Numbered from the stretch's first letter, positions 8,334 through 15,483 are shown. The stretch: DNA of 28,020 nt from CAUTNA01 sp964371145 (GCA_964371145.1 CAYJKO010000010.1:1-28020), one strand, 5' to 3'. The notes: generated by a model not told the origin, from the letters alone. Made by a program: numbers and translations.

Positions 8334-8624
8334 TTTAAATTTATAAAAGAAAGACTTTAATTTTTCAGCCAAAATTTTTCTTTTAAATTCAGATTTCGTT
8401 ACCAACATATCGTTAAAAAAATAACCTTTGTAAAACTTTTTGTTTGATTTGTCTATGACGTATGACACGCCATTTAATTTATCGCCACGATAATTCATGC
8501 GTGAAATCAAATTACCTTCGACATCGTAATAACACCATATTCCAAATTTGTACCCGTCCAAATCCGTATACCCCGAAGATTTTAACGCACCCGTTTCTTT
8601 ATAATAATTTTCAGAAAAATTCAT
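8331..8624 (-). CDS. Small hypothetical protein with MORN/YwqK-like repeat pattern
   Basis: I choose the ATG at 8624 (97 aa) over one 21 bases upstream. AAAGGGG lies five bases before it, and the shorter start avoids overlap with the nuclease gene, leaving a 10-base gap. The sequence ETGALKSSGYTDLDGYKFGI and then WCYYDVEGNLISRMNYRGDK resembles the MORN_2-type pattern (Y-x-x-x-G-x-L-x-x ... G-x-W-x-Y-Y-x-x-x-G) seen in YwqK-like proteins. There are about two repeats, then a basic C-terminus (KRKILAEKLKSFFYKFK). No signal peptide. It is translated after an exported nuclease-like protein. A partner or immunity role is conceivable but has no direct support. Confidence 0.65.
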   Translation of the reverse strand: MNFSENYYKETGALKSSGYTDLDGYKFGIWCYYDVEGNLISRMNYRGDKLNGVSYVIDKSNKKFYKGYFFNDMLVTKSEFKRKILAEKLKSFFYKFK

Positions 8625-8634
8625 ATTCACCCCT

Positions 8635-9048
8635 TTATTTTTCACACCAAGAAATTCTTTTCCCGCCAGAATAAGCCACCGCCAACCCAGAATCCATCAA
8701 AACATCAGATACATTTTTGCCGGACTCATTCACAACAATCGCATTAATTCTCCCCAGATATTTATCGTCTTTTAATTTATCCAAAGTAATGCTTGAACCC
8801 TTTGGCAATAATTCTTGTAATTTTTCTTTTGCCAAATACGCGCGATTTATTTCAGATTCGCATTTTCCCTTTATTTCTGGGGCATCTATATCTAAAATTC
8901 TGATTTTGGTTGTTACTTCTATGTCATCACCTATTGAAACAACTGCGGCGAACGTATCACCATCTATTACATACAACACCCGACCCGTTGCTCCATATGC
9001 AGATATAGATAAAAATATACCGGTTAAAATAACAAATAATTTGTTCAA
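8635..9048 (-). CDS. Exported staphylococcal-nuclease-like (thermonuclease) protein
   Basis: The SNase fold signature is clear: VIDGDT (27-32), IRILDIDAPE (49-58) and DKYLGR (95-100). By alignment to staphylococcal nuclease the catalytic set is intact: Asp31, Arg50, Asp55, Glu58 and Arg100 (D21, R35, D40, E43, R87 there). A signal peptide occupies residues 1-19, so it should act in the periplasm or outside. Cys63 and Cys135 could form a disulphide. The start is TTG at 9048: the tolB stop codon is in frame just upstream, no ATG is available, and AGGG sits about seven bases before it. The gap to tolB is 15 bases. Likely use is scavenging or degrading DNA or RNA. Confidence 0.85.
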   Translation of the reverse strand: MNKLFVILTGIFLSISAYGATGRVLYVIDGDTFAAVVSIGDDIEVTTKIRILDIDAPEIKGKCESEINRAYLAKEKLQELLPKGSSITLDKLKDDKYLGRINAIVVNESGKNVSDVLMDSGLAVAYSGGKRISWCEK

Positions 9049-9063
9049 ATAAACCCTTTTGAA

Positions 9064-10383
9064 TTATGGTAACCGTGGTGACCAAGTCGGCATAGACCCA
9101 CTGACTCCGTCTGGCAATTCTATGTCATACATATTTTGCCCCGTAATATCAACAGATCGCAAATGGCTGACACGTTCCAATCCATCCATAATTTTTTCAG
9201 TTTCATAATAAACGATACGACGCGATCCCGGCGCCCAGCTTGGGGATTCCATAAACCAACCGCCCGCCAATATTTTTTCATTACGTCCACGTTCGTTCAT
9301 AATACCCACATAAAACGTGTCATCCGCAATTTTTGTAAAAGCAATAAAATTACCATCCGGTGACCAGTTAGGTGTCGCATATCGTCCCGATCCGTATGTT
9401 ATTCTTTTTTCTTTGCCAGATTCCATATCCAAAACGTGAATTTGTTGGGAACCTGATCTGTCGGAATTAAAAGCCATAAATTTCATATCCGGAGAATAAG
9501 ACGGGCTGGTATCTATATGATTTCCAAATGTTAATTGTTTTAATTTTTTTGTTTCTATATCATATTCGTGAATATTGGTCACCCCATCTTTTACCAAAGA
9601 CAAAGCGATTTTTTTACCATCAGGCGAATATTTCGGCGAAAAATTCATGCCGCCGAATTTCCCCAATCTTTTTTGTTCGCCCGTTATCATATCCAAAGAC
9701 CAAATCATCGGATCATCATTAAAATAAGATAAAAACAATATCACAGACATACTTGGCGAAAAATTCGGTGACAATATAAATGAATCTTCGTCAGACATAT
9801 AACGCAATCCATAACCATCCTGGTCCATGATTGCCAATCTTTTAACGCGTGCATCAATTGACCCTGTTTCTGCAATCAAAGCAATTTGTGTATCAAAATA
9901 TCCGATTTCCCCCGTTAATCTTTCATAAATCGCATCCGCCATAATATGCGCCATACGACGAACCGATTTTTTTGTTGTAATTAAACTCATTGCTTCTATT
10001 TGCGCACCGCTGTTAACATCCCATACATAAAATTCTATTTTATACTTAGAACCATCAACCGATGTCATTTTAGATTGCACCAAAACATCTGTTTTAATTG
10101 CTGTCCAATTTTTAAAGTTTGGCATTTTATTCATAGCAACAAATTCCAGAAAAGAATTTCTGTCTGTGATTCTGAACAATCCGGATGATTTTAAATCATT
10201 TTCAACCACATCACGCACCAATGCGGCGTCTTTTGCGATAACATGCGCACCCATTTCAATTTTTTGTATCGCAATTGATATAGGTTCAGACCCACCGGCA
10301 ACAATATCAACCTTTAATTCAGCGACCGCCGGCATAATAAAAAACACAGCCATAATCGCAAAAACAATCTTTTTAAAATTCAT
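9064..10383 (-). CDS. tolB: Tol-Pal system periplasmic protein TolB
   Basis: TolB links the inner-membrane TolQRA motor to the outer-membrane lipoprotein Pal and helps the outer membrane constrict at division. Residues 1-21 are a signal peptide ending AVA. The N-terminal domain contains GGSEPISIAIQ (30-40). From about residue 190 the C-terminal six-bladed propeller repeats the WD40-like PD40 motif: SPDGKKIALS, SPDMKFMAFNSDRSGSQQIH, SPDGNFIAFT and, at the end, WSPRLP. At 439 aa it has the usual length. GAAAGG precedes the ATG. tolQRA and pal are not in the window, so the locus is split or they lie elsewhere. It heads a three-gene minus-strand group. Confidence 0.95.
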   Translation of the reverse strand: MNFKKIVFAIMAVFFIMPAVAELKVDIVAGGSEPISIAIQKIEMGAHVIAKDAALVRDVVENDLKSSGLFRITDRNSFLEFVAMNKMPNFKNWTAIKTDVLVQSKMTSVDGSKYKIEFYVWDVNSGAQIEAMSLITTKKSVRRMAHIMADAIYERLTGEIGYFDTQIALIAETGSIDARVKRLAIMDQDGYGLRYMSDEDSFILSPNFSPSMSVILFLSYFNDDPMIWSLDMITGEQKRLGKFGGMNFSPKYSPDGKKIALSLVKDGVTNIHEYDIETKKLKQLTFGNHIDTSPSYSPDMKFMAFNSDRSGSQQIHVLDMESGKEKRITYGSGRYATPNWSPDGNFIAFTKIADDTFYVGIMNERGRNEKILAGGWFMESPSWAPGSRRIVYYETEKIMDGLERVSHLRSVDITGQNMYDIELPDGVSGSMPTWSPRLP

Positions 10384-10446
10384 CTATTTACCTTTCTTTT
10401 ATCTGTAATATCAAAATATTAGCGAAATCACAAAAAAAAAGCAAGC

Positions 10447-10614
10447 CGTAAACGTTTCACCCCCATCAAAATTATCATAAAACACACAATGACAAACAAC
10501 CATACAACCGCCAATACGCACGTGTTTACACGCGTCATCACAGCCGTCAATATATTTGTATTGACAATCGTCAATACAATGGTATAGTTATTTGTAAACA
10601 CACAGGTAAACACA
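10447..10614. repeat. Two families of short operator-like repeats
   Basis: Family 1 is GTCAATA: 10546-10552, inverted as TATTGAC at 10559-10565, and again at 10570-10576. The last two lie in the perfect dyad GTATTGAC-AATC-GTCAATAC (10558-10577). Family 2 is GTAAACAC: direct copies at 10594-10602 and 10606-10614 (both GTAAACACA, 12 bases apart), inverted as GTGTTTAC at 10522-10529 within CGTGT-TT-ACACG, and a variant GTAAACG at 10448-10454. They surround and overlap the RHH-ACP promoter. An RHH protein would normally bind such half-sites as dimers, so autoregulation is inferred. The rest of the 250-base gap up to the tolB start holds nothing else I can recognise. Confidence 0.65.
10561..10588 (+). 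promoter_or_regulatory. Promoter of the RHH-ACP operon
   Basis: A consensus TTGACA (10561-10566), a 16-base spacer and TATAGT (10583-10588). The -35 is embedded in the dyad GTATTGAC/GTCAATAC, so a bound protein would block RNA polymerase. The predicted start leaves a leader of about 40 bases before the ATG at 10634. Confidence 0.75.
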
Positions 10615-10633
10615 ACTGTATAGAGGTCTGTCA

Positions 10634-10858
10634 ATGCCAAACGTTATGCAACAATTGTTCGTAATGAACATAGAATCTTTTTTGCGGGAATACGCCGCAT
10701 ATAAAACTTTTAATAAATCTGATTGCGTTATTAATATGCGCATACCGAAACCTATTCTGGACAAAATAAAAGAATTGGCAGACGCACAAAACGTGCCGTA
10801 CCAATCATTAATATCATCTGTTTTATTTTCTCTGGCAAACATTCAGGACGAAAAATAA
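10634..10858 (+). CDS. Ribbon-helix-helix (CopG-like) DNA-binding protein
   Basis: 74 aa. The C-terminal half has the RHH order: a strand CVINMRI (31-37), then KPILDKIKELADAQNVPYQS (39-58), which holds the first helix and the turn, then a second helix SLISSVLFSLA (58-68). This resembles antitoxin-type CopG proteins (R-x-P-x2-L-x2-I-x-E-x-A ... PYQ-x-L-I). GAGGT lies six bases before the start. Its stop overlaps the next ATG by one base (TAATG), so the two are coupled. It lies behind a dyad-rich promoter, typical of a self-repressing regulator. No toxin gene is adjacent; the partner resembles an acyl carrier protein. Confidence 0.75.
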   Translation: MPNVMQQLFVMNIESFLREYAAYKTFNKSDCVINMRIPKPILDKIKELADAQNVPYQSLISSVLFSLANIQDEK

Positions 10859-11145
10859 TGAAACACAGCCATAGACTTATAAAAATTTTTGAAGAAACAT
10901 GCTTCATCGGCGAAAGAATCAAACGTCGTAGCCGTCTGATCGAAGATTTAGGCATCGATTCAATCGATATGATATATTTAATTCAAAACATAGAAAAAGA
11001 ATTTAATATACAAATAAAAGAATCCGAGTTGATCGAACTTAAAACTTTTAACGATGTTTTATGTTTATTATTAAAAAAGCAAATTGAGAAAATATCCATT
11101 CCCGTTAAAATCAGACACATTACGTCACATAATCGAGCAATGTAA
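10858..11145 (+). CDS. Acyl-carrier-protein-like protein
   Basis: 95 aa. Residues 26-73 match the ACP core: RLIEDLGIDSIDMIYLIQNI with Ser35 in the D-S-I-D phosphopantetheine site, then EKEFNIQIKESELIELKTFN and the final helix. ACPs carry acyl groups on a 4'-phosphopantetheine arm. The N-terminus (MKHSHRLIKIFEETCFIGER) and the basic C-terminal tail (about 74-95, with IKIRHITSHNR-type residues) differ from housekeeping AcpP, which is acidic throughout. No fatty-acid or polyketide enzyme lies nearby; instead it is coupled to an RHH regulator. It is therefore probably a specialised ACP, not the main one. A terminator follows directly. Confidence 0.8.
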   Translation: MKHSHRLIKIFEETCFIGERIKRRSRLIEDLGIDSIDMIYLIQNIEKEFNIQIKESELIELKTFNDVLCLLLKKQIEKISIPVKIRHITSHNRAM

Positions 11146-11146
11146 A

Positions 11147-11170
11147 AAAATACCCCAACCGGGGTATTTT
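11147..11170. terminator. Bidirectional terminator after the ACP-like gene
   Basis: TACCCC (11151-11156), loop AACC, GGGGTA (11161-11166), with flanking A- and T-runs. It lies between the plus-strand ACP-like gene and the minus-strand methyltransferase, whose stop is at its edge. Confidence 0.85.
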
Positions 11171-11727
11171 TATTTTTTGAATTCATAAATAAACATTGTA
11201 TGTTGTCCCAAATAATTTTTATTTAATTTAATTGTTTTTATCGGTTTTAAATTTGGGAATTTAAAATCCAATACAATCATTACATCAAACACATCTTTAT
11301 AAGACTCTAATTTTCCCATAAACCCCGGCAATTGATAAACGACACCCACATCAAATTTTTTGTTTTCCATATATTTAAAAACGTCCCCACGAATTAATTT
11401 AAAATTTTTCACAAACATATTATTAAAAAAAGCAATTATATATGGAGTAAAAAATAATTCAACGCCTGTAACTTTTGCATTTGGCATAGCCCGTGCGATT
11501 GATTTTGACAATTTCCCTGCCCCGCAACCAATATCCAAAACCGTTTTTGCCTCAAAATAATTATTTTTTATATAATCACTTACCGCCTCTCTCATTATTT
11601 GCCCCGAAGATACGGGTGGCGCAGACCTGAAAAACTTCCAACGAATTTGTTCTATCGCTAATAACCACACAAATCCAACAAACAAAATACATATAATTAA
11701 ATACGTATAAACCAAAAATTCTGACAT
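11170..11727 (-). CDS. Membrane-anchored class I SAM-dependent methyltransferase
   Basis: 185 aa. One N-terminal transmembrane helix (about 6-25, ending VWLLAIEQ) is followed by a Rossmann methyltransferase core. Motif I is VLDIGCGAGKL (63-73), the acidic ribose-binding residue is in VTGVEL (Glu90), and LIRGDVF (111-117) fits the third loop. The C-terminal half is short and beta-rich (IKTIKLNKNYLGQHTMFIYE). GGAG lies about ten bases before the ATG. The substrate is unknown: the anchor suggests a lipid, quinone or envelope target, but nothing in the sequence decides this. It is isolated between two terminators, so it is likely transcribed alone. Confidence 0.75.
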   Translation of the reverse strand: MSEFLVYTYLIICILFVGFVWLLAIEQIRWKFFRSAPPVSSGQIMREAVSDYIKNNYFEAKTVLDIGCGAGKLSKSIARAMPNAKVTGVELFFTPYIIAFFNNMFVKNFKLIRGDVFKYMENKKFDVGVVYQLPGFMGKLESYKDVFDVMIVLDFKFPNLKPIKTIKLNKNYLGQHTMFIYEFKK

Positions 11728-11750
11728 ATTAAAAAATCTCCGTTATATAA

Positions 11751-11771
11751 AAAGCCCCAACCGGGGCATTT
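11751..11771 (-). terminator. Terminator of the VirB2-like gene
   Basis: GCCCC (11754-11758), loop AACC, GGGGC (11763-11767). On the minus strand a T-rich run follows the stem. It separates the pilin-like gene from the methyltransferase gene. Confidence 0.8.
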
Positions 11772-11790
11772 TATTTTTAATTATGAAACC

Positions 11791-12120
11791 TTACCAACCA
11801 GCGAAAGAACATCCTGTTGCGCCCGGTAAAAATTGCAATAACATACCGATACCGAACAATAAACCAAAACCGATTAACATACCCAAACCTTTTGCCTTTG
11901 CATCATCCAAACTTGGCGCTTTTCCACCTTTGATATAATCCCAACTCCATGCTGCGATAACAAATGCAGCACCAACAAACGCCAAAGTACGCAACATATT
12001 TAATACCGGCAACAATCCGTCAATCAATTTACAAATATCAGCCGTTGCAAATACGGCCGCAGCGTGTGCGCCCTTTGCAAATACAGTTAACGCCAAGAAC
12101 ATTCCAAAAATCTTTTTCAT
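11791..12120 (-). CDS. Lone TrbC/VirB2-like pilin protein
   Basis: 109 aa. A signal peptide (residues 1-20, MKKIFGMFLALTVFAKGAHA) precedes a small protein with two hydrophobic helices (about 40-60 and 78-98). These are separated by a short polar, basic loop DYIKGGKAPSLDDAKAKG (61-78). This is the hairpin layout of VirB2/TrbC major pilins of type IV secretion or conjugation systems. Cys30 and Cys104 could form a disulphide, less usual for VirB2. AAGGAT precedes the start. No other virB or tra gene is in the window. It may be a pilin supplied to a system encoded elsewhere, or a small two-helix membrane protein with a similar shape. Confidence 0.65.
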   Translation of the reverse strand: MKKIFGMFLALTVFAKGAHAAAVFATADICKLIDGLLPVLNMLRTLAFVGAAFVIAAWSWDYIKGGKAPSLDDAKAKGLGMLIGFGLLFGIGMLLQFLPGATGCSFAGW

Positions 12121-12152
12121 TTTAAATCCTTTCCATTTAAATTTATGAATAT

Positions 12153-12181
12153 ATTATATCACAAAAAAAACCTTAATACAA
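12153..12181 (-). promoter_or_regulatory. Promoter of the VirB2-like gene
   Basis: On the minus strand, TTGTAT (12181-12176), a 17-base spacer and TATAAT (12158-12153), about 30 bases upstream of the start codon. Confidence 0.55.
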
Positions 12182-12194
12182 ACCCAAAATATGA

Positions 12195-12200
12195 TATAAT
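12195..12200 (+). promoter_or_regulatory. -10 element of the fba promoter
   Basis: A perfect TATAAT in the divergent gap, 24 bases before the fba ATG. The matching -35 (TTAATA near 12173) is weak. AAAGGA precedes the ATG by about seven bases. Confidence 0.5.
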
Positions 12201-12223
12201 CAAATCAATCAAAAGGAATATAT

Positions 12224-13168
12224 ATGTTATTTGAAAAATATGGATTGGTTAATACAAACGAAATGTTTAAACGGGCAATTGTCGGCGGATATGCGGTGCC
12301 GGCTTTTAATTTTTACAATATGGAAACGTTGCTATCCGTATTGCGCGCGGCGCACCACACAAAATCCCCCGTTATTTTGGCGGTATCCACATCTGCATTA
12401 AAATATATGGGCGGCGATTTATTAATGGGAATGATAAGCGGCGCAAAATTAGACGGAAAAAATTTCGCCCTACACCTGGATCATGGCCACAGTTTTGAAG
12501 ATTGCAAAACCGCGATAGATTTGGGATTTTCTTCCGTTATGATAGACGCGTCCGACAAACCATTGGACGAAAACATAGAAATTACAAAACGCGTAATAGA
12601 ATACGCGCGCCCGCGCGGCGTGTCGGTTGAATCCGAATTGGGAACTTTGGCGGGCATCGAAGATGAAACAACGCGTTCTGATATTGGAAATTACACAGAC
12701 CCAAATACGGTTTTGGAATTTTACAATAAAACAAATGTAGATTCTTTGGCGGTTGCAATAGGAACGTCCCACGGCGGATATAAAAGAAAATCGGATACAG
12801 ACGAATTAAGATTTGATATTTTACGCGAAATATCAAGCGTTACTCCAAACCTGCCATTGGTATTGCACGGCGCATCCAATATTCCAGAACATTTGGTAAA
12901 AACTATTAATGAGTATGGCGGAAAGTTAAAAGGCGCCGCCGGCATTCCGGCCGATCAATTGGTTAAAACATTGCCGCACCATATTTGTAAAATAAACGTC
13001 GATTCTGATTCACGCCTGGCTTTTACCGCCGGCGCACGCGAATATTTGGCAAAAAATCCAACAGATTTTAACCCACGCAACTTTTTACAATTGGGCACTG
13101 TCAAATCAACAGACACGTATATATTTGAAATAGAAAATATTATGCGTTCCAACAACAAAATGATTTAA
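12224..13168 (+). CDS. fba: Class II fructose-bisphosphate aldolase
   Basis: Zinc-dependent cleavage of fructose-1,6-bisphosphate to dihydroxyacetone phosphate and glyceraldehyde-3-phosphate, in the cytoplasm. The 314-aa product has the family landmarks: VPAFNFYN (25-32), HLDHGHSFED (84-93) with catalytic Asp86 and zinc ligand His87, SVMIDAS (104-110), and VESELGTLAG (135-144). It also has AIGTSHGGYK (178-187) with His183, LHGASNIP (214-221) with His215, and INVDSDSRLAF (257-267) for the phosphate-binding loop. The tagatose-bisphosphate aldolase group is closely related, so substrate preference is inferred. It is a single-gene unit with its own terminator. The neighbouring genes are unrelated. 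Confidence 0.9.
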   Translation: MLFEKYGLVNTNEMFKRAIVGGYAVPAFNFYNMETLLSVLRAAHHTKSPVILAVSTSALKYMGGDLLMGMISGAKLDGKNFALHLDHGHSFEDCKTAIDLGFSSVMIDASDKPLDENIEITKRVIEYARPRGVSVESELGTLAGIEDETTRSDIGNYTDPNTVLEFYNKTNVDSLAVAIGTSHGGYKRKSDTDELRFDILREISSVTPNLPLVLHGASNIPEHLVKTINEYGGKLKGAAGIPADQLVKTLPHHICKINVDSDSRLAFTAGAREYLAKNPTDFNPRNFLQLGTVKSTDTYIFEIENIMRSNNKMI

Positions 13169-13171
13169 AAT

Positions 13172-13195
13172 AAAAATCCCCGTTTGGGGATTTTT
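13172..13195. terminator. Bidirectional terminator after fba
   Basis: AAAAATCCCC (13172-13181), loop GTTT, GGGGATTTTT (13186-13195). It sits between the convergent fba gene and the last gene of the solenoid trio. Confidence 0.9.
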
Positions 13196-13198
13196 ATT

Positions 13199-13693
13199 TT
13201 ATCTTTTACGGCCGATATTTTTGTGTTCGCCAATCGTCACCAGTTCGCCAATCTTGTCTTTTTTAATTTTTAATATCAAATCATAAATTTTTACCAGATT
13301 TTTTGCTTTTGCGATTTTTTTTGCCGTTTCAAACGCTTTAACCGATACGCCCGAACGCATTATCACAACAATATTTTTTGTTCTTGGGCTGGTGGAATAC
13401 ATAGAATTCATTAAAACAATATCTTTTACCCACACATCCACATCTTTTTCCAACAAAGCCTTTAATATACCGGCATTTGTGGAGGACGTCATATTTAACA
13501 AAGCTTTTTTTCTGGCGCATTTTGTAACACCCAACCCCAGAAAAAAAGACACTATTTTAAATTTACCCAAACGCGCCGCATAAAACAATCCTGAATCAAT
13601 TATGGGCTGACTCATTCCATATTCATTATGCAAAGATTTTATCTTTGATAAATCTCCCAATTTTATCGCAGCATACAATTCGTTCAAATTCAT
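13199..13693 (-). CDS. Solenoid (degenerate ankyrin-like) protein, third of a tandem trio
   Basis: 164 aa, no signal peptide. Helical repeats of ankyrin length are visible: ELYAAIKLGDLSKIKSLHNE (5-24), GLFYAARLGKFKIVSFFLGL (35-54), then weaker ones. The pattern A-x3-G-x3-(I/L)-x2-L is kept, but the TPLHxA motif of canonical ankyrin repeats is missing. The C-terminus is strongly basic (KNIGRKR). The start ATG directly abuts the stop of the 346-aa gene, with AAAGG about seven bases upstream, so the two are coupled. It probably binds proteins; the target is unknown. Confidence 0.7.
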   Translation of the reverse strand: MNLNELYAAIKLGDLSKIKSLHNEYGMSQPIIDSGLFYAARLGKFKIVSFFLGLGVTKCARKKALLNMTSSTNAGILKALLEKDVDVWVKDIVLMNSMYSTSPRTKNIVVIMRSGVSVKAFETAKKIAKAKNLVKIYDLILKIKKDKIGELVTIGEHKNIGRKR

Positions 13694-14734
13694 TTATATT
13701 ACCTTTTGATTTTTTCTTAATTTTATCAAATTATAATACTTTAATTCTTTTGCTGCAAAATTATTAGTTGCTTTTTTTAATTTACGCATATATTTAATTT
13801 TATATTCATCACCATTTAAATTAGCCATATAACCACAATATTCAACAGCATCTTTGGTAACACCATTTTTTTTCATTATTTCCAAAGCCTCGAAAAATTC
13901 ATCACAATTAAAAGATTTGATAAATTTAGAATCCAATTTTTTTTGTCTGTTAATGACGTATTCAGCACTTTTAACACAAGCCACAGCAGATACATCACTT
14001 TTATATTTTTGCAAAAATTCTAAAACTGACGCTTGGTTGTTTTTTTCAGCAATTTCATTTGCTTTCTTTACAACATAGCTTTTCGTGCTTATAGTAATCC
14101 TTGGTTTCAACCAATCGACACGACCCAATTCTGAACCCAAATAAATAATTTCTTCGTTAAATTTCATACAAGTCGCAGATTTAACAACTATATCCAATAT
14201 ATTCATGTTTTTAGATTTTTTTGCCAGTTGCAATATTGCGCCCCTATCTTTTCCAGTGACATTATGAACCAAAAGTTTTTTCAATAATTCCGGCTGATTG
14301 CCTAAAACTGCACATTCGGCAAATTCTTTCAAACGAGAACCCGACAGAACCATTTTTTTATGGTTGACCATATCAATGCAATAATCCGCAATTTCAAAAG
14401 CATATGCATTCAAAGCCAGCCCCAAAGAAACCGCATATGGATTATCTAATTTACATCTTTCAAATACCCATTTCATCATTTCAACATTATCCGTTTCAGC
14501 AATCACGCGAACAGGTATATAATAATCTGAATTATTTTTTACTTCGAACATATTATCATGAATATGTTTAAATTTATCCCACATATTATTTCTGGCACAA
14601 TGATAGAATGCAGATGTTACTTCCGGTTTGCTTAAACCCGCTTCATACACTTCGTTTAAAAAACCTGACCAATCGCCTGCTTTCAAATAAAACATAGCAT
14701 CTTTCTTTTTAAAAAAACCATTTTTCATAGACAT
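13694..14734 (-). CDS. Solenoid (degenerate ankyrin-like) protein, second of a tandem trio
   Basis: 346 aa, no signal peptide, lysine-rich. Its first 240 residues align repeat for repeat with the 244-aa protein upstream: AFYHCARNNMWDKFKHIHDN, VRVIAETDNVEMMKWVFE, LGLALNAYAFEIADYCIDMV, FAECAVLGNQPELLKKLL, ILQLAKKSKNMNILDIVV, EIIYLGSELGRVDWLKPRI, KKANEIAEKNNQASVLEFLQ. A further 100-residue helical C-terminus is its own. The best-kept shared motif is G-x2-(F/L)-GR-x-DW. AAGGTGG precedes the ATG; the gap to the upstream gene is 14 bases. The repeat length and A/L pattern suggest an ankyrin-like alpha-solenoid that has lost the usual turn residues. Function unknown. Confidence 0.75.
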   Translation of the reverse strand: MSMKNGFFKKKDAMFYLKAGDWSGFLNEVYEAGLSKPEVTSAFYHCARNNMWDKFKHIHDNMFEVKNNSDYYIPVRVIAETDNVEMMKWVFERCKLDNPYAVSLGLALNAYAFEIADYCIDMVNHKKMVLSGSRLKEFAECAVLGNQPELLKKLLVHNVTGKDRGAILQLAKKSKNMNILDIVVKSATCMKFNEEIIYLGSELGRVDWLKPRITISTKSYVVKKANEIAEKNNQASVLEFLQKYKSDVSAVACVKSAEYVINRQKKLDSKFIKSFNCDEFFEALEIMKKNGVTKDAVEYCGYMANLNGDEYKIKYMRKLKKATNNFAAKELKYYNLIKLRKNQKVI

Positions 14735-14748
14735 ATTAAACCACCTTT

Positions 14749-15483
14749 TTATTTTATTTTTAAATTTTGTCTGTATTTATTCAAATAATCCAATATTTCA
14801 TTGTATTGATTTTTGGCTGCAATTGATTTTGCTTCTTCTATAATATAATCCTGGGTTCTTGGTTTTATTTTCAATTCAACCCAATCCAATCTGCCGAATT
14901 GTGCCCCGCACAAAATGGCTTCATAACTGAATTGATTTGGTTTGACAGCCCTGAATAAGTAATCCATTATCTTTTCATTTTTATGTTTTTTAGCAAAATC
15001 CAAAGCATAACTATAAACATCAATTGATAATTTTTTGGCTTTTATCTTTTTCAAGAATTTTAAATCCCCTACTTCAATTGCGGACCTTAATGCGGCTTTA
15101 TAACTTTCATTTCCAGCAGAAAAGTCTTTTTTTGACATAATATGAGCCGCTAATTTAAATTGGTAAACTTCGACGGATTCCACAAACCCAGCTCTGTCCA
15201 CGTTTGCAATTTTTGTGTCTTTCAAAAAATTTGCAACCCAATCATACATTTCGTTATTGCCAGATTTTACAATGACCTTAATAGGATCAAATCTAATGGC
15301 TTGCACATCTTTATAATGACGCGTCATTATATATTTAAAAGTATCCCAATCATTTTCATACATTACATAACTCAACGCAGCCTTAAATTGAAGACCTTTT
15401 AATACATAACCTTCTGCATAACGCTTAAAATTTGCTACGTCACCCTTTTTCAAAGAATCCAAAGCTTTTTCGTCATTTTTCAT
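14749..15483 (-). CDS. Solenoid (degenerate ankyrin-like) protein, first of a tandem trio
   Basis: 244 aa, no signal peptide. About seven helical repeats are visible: ALDSLKKGDVANFKRYAEGY, ALSYVMYENDWDTFKYIM, IKVIVKSGNNEMYDWVANFL, FVESVEVYQFKLAAHIMSK, ALRSAIEVGDLKFLKKIKAK, ALDFAKKHKNEKIMDYLF and EAILCGAQFGRLDWVELKIK, then a helical end. It is a diverged paralogue of the N-terminal two thirds of the next gene. GAGATG lies before the ATG. It is the first gene of the trio, downstream of a TTGACA promoter, so all three genes are probably on one transcript. No catalytic motif is visible; a protein-binding role is inferred. Confidence 0.75.
   Translation of the reverse strand: MKNDEKALDSLKKGDVANFKRYAEGYVLKGLQFKAALSYVMYENDWDTFKYIMTRHYKDVQAIRFDPIKVIVKSGNNEMYDWVANFLKDTKIANVDRAGFVESVEVYQFKLAAHIMSKKDFSAGNESYKAALRSAIEVGDLKFLKKIKAKKLSIDVYSYALDFAKKHKNEKIMDYLFRAVKPNQFSYEAILCGAQFGRLDWVELKIKPRTQDYIIEEAKSIAAKNQYNEILDYLNKYRQNLKIK

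Noticed and set aside
10428..10640. Minus-strand 70-aa frame in the tolB-RHH gap
   Set aside because: It starts inside the RHH gene's leader and crosses the promoter. Its repeated Val/Thr/Asn sequence reflects the operator-like repeats, not a protein.
10634..11145. Ordinary type II toxin-antitoxin pair
   Set aside because: The RHH protein fits an antitoxin, but the second product matches an acyl carrier protein with DSID and has no toxin fold that I can recognise.
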